Assembly: GCA_023228195.1 (NCBI GenBank)
Contig: JALOBR010000022.1
Location: 1-14,736 of the forward strand
Direction of reading: 5' to 3'
DNA length: 14,736 nucleotides
Source: Candidatus Omnitrophota bacterium
GTDB lineage: Bacteria > Omnitrophota > Gorgyraeia > Duberdicusellales > 4484-171
The position numbers and the translations under genes are program-made. The notes beneath the pieces are model-generated. The model was not told where the DNA came from. It saw nothing but the letters and a program-made list of their open reading frames with translations, and ran no database searches. Shown here piece after piece: positions 13,400 through 14,736 of this stretch. Every line of letters starts with the position of its first letter. Within the stretch, counting starts at the first letter, position 1.

Positions 13400-14350
13400 T
13401 TACAAACTTTGTTCTTGCGCTTTGCGGTCTATTTCCTTGAGTGCTTTGATTATCTTTTTCTTCAGCACCTCTATGCCTTCATCATCAATCGTTGAAACAG
13501 GCATAACTCCCTTTAAATCAATGATATTTTTATCTATTTTATCAACTTTATTCAATAAGTAAAAAATTTTTTTGCCGCTGGTTAAAAGCTTATCAAATGA
13601 GGAAATTTCCTTTTTAAGAGCGGAAAATTCGCTTTTAAACTCACCAGGGTTATCGCTGACAAGTAGGATTATTTTACTACGGAATAAGTGTTTGAGAAAA
13701 CTATTTTCCAGATAGATATTTTTTGTATTTTTCTTTACCGGAGGCGTATCCATTATTGTAAATTTCCTGAATTCAATTTCGATAGGCGCCCATACGCAGG
13801 ATTTTGTAGTAAATGGATAGTCTGCTACAGCGTAAGATTTTCCGGTAAGCTTATTGAAAAGAGATGTTTTGCCGGTATTTGCAAATCCGGCTATAGCGAC
13901 ATCGTTTGGAATGCAGTAGTAAAGGATTACTTCTTTTTCTTCCCCTGGTTGCGCGGGAAGACTATACATTTTTTTAAAATTTCCTTTTCCTTCGGAGCCG
14001 CCCTTGCAAATCAAATATTCCTGGTTATCTTCGTTTAAATCAATAATAAGATTTCCTTCTAAGTCAACAATTTGCGTACCTTTGGGAACAGGAACAAAAA
14101 GGGACTGGCCGTGTTTTCCTTTCTTGTTAAACTCTTTCCCTTTTTCTCCGTTTTCGGCAACAAATTTTCTTCTCTCATTAAATTTGATCAAGTCTGAAAG
14201 ATGGGGGCTTACTTTTAAAATAACGTCTCCGCCGCGGCCTCCGTCTCCGCCGCCGCCAATTACACGCCGGGCAGAATACTTCATAGAAGAAAAAGAACCT
14301 TCTCCGCCATTACCTGCCTTAAAATAGACTTTCACTTCATCGATAATCAT
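13400..14350 (-). CDS. obgE: Obg-family GTPase, divergent G domain
   Basis: 316 residues; other Obg proteins are about 335-430, so it lacks any C-terminal extension. Obg GTPases act in late 50S assembly and stress signalling. The N-terminal Obg fold is clear: FKAGNGGEGSFSS, GGGGDGGRGGDVIL (32-45), ENGEKGKEFNKKGKHG and VPVPKGT. The G domain has the P-loop GFANTGKT (155-162, usually GFPNxGKS), switch I ADYPFTT, and G4 NKVD (267-270). G3 reads DTPP (201-204) where Obg has D-x-P-G, and the glycine-rich switch II stretch that follows is replaced by VKKNTKNIYLENS. G5 is VST instead of a SA motif. GTP turnover may be altered. It lies after rplU as usual, but without rpmA. No ribosome site. Confidence 0.9.
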   Translation of the reverse strand: MIIDEVKVYFKAGNGGEGSFSSMKYSARRVIGGGGDGGRGGDVILKVSPHLSDLIKFNERRKFVAENGEKGKEFNKKGKHGQSLFVPVPKGTQIVDLEGNLIIDLNEDNQEYLICKGGSEGKGNFKKMYSLPAQPGEEKEVILYYCIPNDVAIAGFANTGKTSLFNKLTGKSYAVADYPFTTKSCVWAPIEIEFRKFTIMDTPPVKKNTKNIYLENSFLKHLFRSKIILLVSDNPGEFKSEFSALKKEISSFDKLLTSGKKIFYLLNKVDKIDKNIIDLKGVMPVSTIDDEGIEVLKKKIIKALKEIDRKAQEQSL

Positions 14351-14361
14351 ATATCATTTCT

Positions 14362-14390
14362 ATTATAAATAGCCAAGCTCCAAGATACAA
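14362..14390 (-). promoter_or_regulatory. Possible promoter for the Obg gene giving an almost leaderless mRNA
   Basis: Minus strand TATAAT (14362-14367) is perfect; 17 nt upstream is TTGTAT (14385-14390), a poor -35. The start would be near 14355, five nt before the ATG, which agrees with the lack of a Shine-Dalgarno site. Confidence 0.35.
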
Positions 14391-14511
14391 TAACCAAATA
14401 ATGACCAATAATCAATATTCAATAACCAAACAAAGAATAATAAACCGTTTGGTCATTGGTCATTAAATATTAGAATTTGTTTGGAATTTGTATCTTGGTT
14501 ATTGGTTATTT
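14380..14511 (-). repeat. Word-repeat inverted repeat after rplU (word AAT(A/G)ACCAAT)
   Basis: It begins in the rplU stop codon (TAA then ATAACCAATAACCAAG on the minus strand). ccaagatacaa (14380-14390) is exactly inverted at 14488-14498, aatgaccaat (14400-14409) at 14455-14464, and ccaaacaaa (14426-14434) at 14476-14484. The last two pairings cannot form together except as a pseudoknot. The element occupies the position where rpmA usually stands. Confidence 0.8.
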
Positions 14512-14736
14512 ATGCTATGATATCAACAATTTTGAGGAGGGTATGAATTTGCCTGTGGCCGCGCATCCGACGTGATTTCTTGCGCCTGCGGTATTTATAG
14601 CTTAAAACCTTGACTCCCTTCTTCTCGCCGTTTATCTGAGCTGTTATCTTTGCACCCTTAACATAAGGAATACCAAGGCTAACCTTGTCGTCACCGGCTA
14701 CAAGAAGCACCTTGTCAAAGGTAATTTCACCGGTCT
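14510..14736 (-). CDS. rplU: 50S ribosomal protein L21, C-terminal part (5' end outside window)
   Basis: 74 residues are visible, from TGEITFDKVLLVAGDD through the stop at 14510-14512. The L21 signature is plain: ITFDKVLLVAGDDKVSLGIPYVKGAKI, then VLSYKYRRRKKSRRMRGHRQ (the conserved basic K-Y-R-R-x-x-x-x-x-x-x-GHRQ block that binds 23S rRNA) and HTLLKIVDI. About 30 N-terminal residues are missing beyond the window edge. In most bacteria rplU is followed by rpmA and then obgE; here Obg follows after a 159-nt repeat-filled spacer. Confidence 0.95.
   Translation of the reverse strand, partial: TGEITFDKVLLVAGDDKVSLGIPYVKGAKITAQINGEKKGVKVLSYKYRRRKKSRRMRGHRQIHTLLKIVDIIA

Noticed and set aside
12612..13562. 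316-codon open frame on the plus strand
   Set aside because: It lies wholly opposite proB and the end of the Obg gene, has low-complexity Ser/Phe/Leu content typical of antisense translation, and has no ribosome site. A shadow of real genes.

Overview
This is an AT-rich bacterial window in which every convincing gene lies on the minus strand. Reading right to left (the direction of transcription) it runs through a core block of household genes: rplU (partial), an Obg-type GTPase, proB, proA, nadD, a phosphoglucomutase/phosphomannomutase-type enzyme, plsC, rpsA and tyrS. A patchy accessory stretch follows: a type IV pilin-like gene, a cut-off methyltransferase, a remnant of a REP-associated (Y1) transposase, the tail end of a phage tail-collar protein, a second methyltransferase, two small lipoproteins, and the 5' part of a galT-like gene. 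The gene order, AT bias and style of the pilin fit an uncultured, deep-branching Gram-negative-type bacterium. My best guess is Omnitrophota or a neighbouring phylum, but this rests on impression and not on a search.

Layout. 14510-14736 is the C-terminus of L21. 13400-14350 is Obg, with rpmA absent from its usual place between the two. 10983-13375 is proB-proA (proline synthesis). 10365-10925 is nadD (NAD synthesis). 8303-10253 is the sugar-phosphate mutase overlapping plsC. 6502-8058 is S1 with its own strong promoter and a structured leader. 5158-6354 is tyrS. 3963-5184 is a pilin-bearing segment bounded by two identical 27-bp copies of the 3' end of tyrS. 3084-3918 is a mosaic of three gene fragments with mobile-element and phage character. 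999-3026 is a methyltransferase and two lipoproteins. 853-952 is a terminal-inverted-repeat element, and 1-543 is galT.

The most unusual feature is in the spacers. Six household-gene spacers contain repeated short words, and in five of them the words form long imperfect inverted repeats: GTTACGAAR after rpsA, CACAGATNATC after plsC and proB, CCACGAATT after nadD, AAT(A/G)ACCAAT after rplU. A short CTGAANN repeat follows proA. The word differs between most spacers, but the architecture is the same. In the five large ones the repeat begins within 0-3 nt of the upstream stop codon; after proB and rplU it even shares bases with the stop. I cannot attach this to a described family. It could be a 3'-end RNA structure system, a family of palindromic mobile repeats that target stop codons, or a product of a local copying process.

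Several proteins depart from family consensus at key residues: GalT (nucleophilic His position is Arg), Obg (G3 motif DTPP), PlsC (FPQGTR) and the sugar mutase (GEEAGG).
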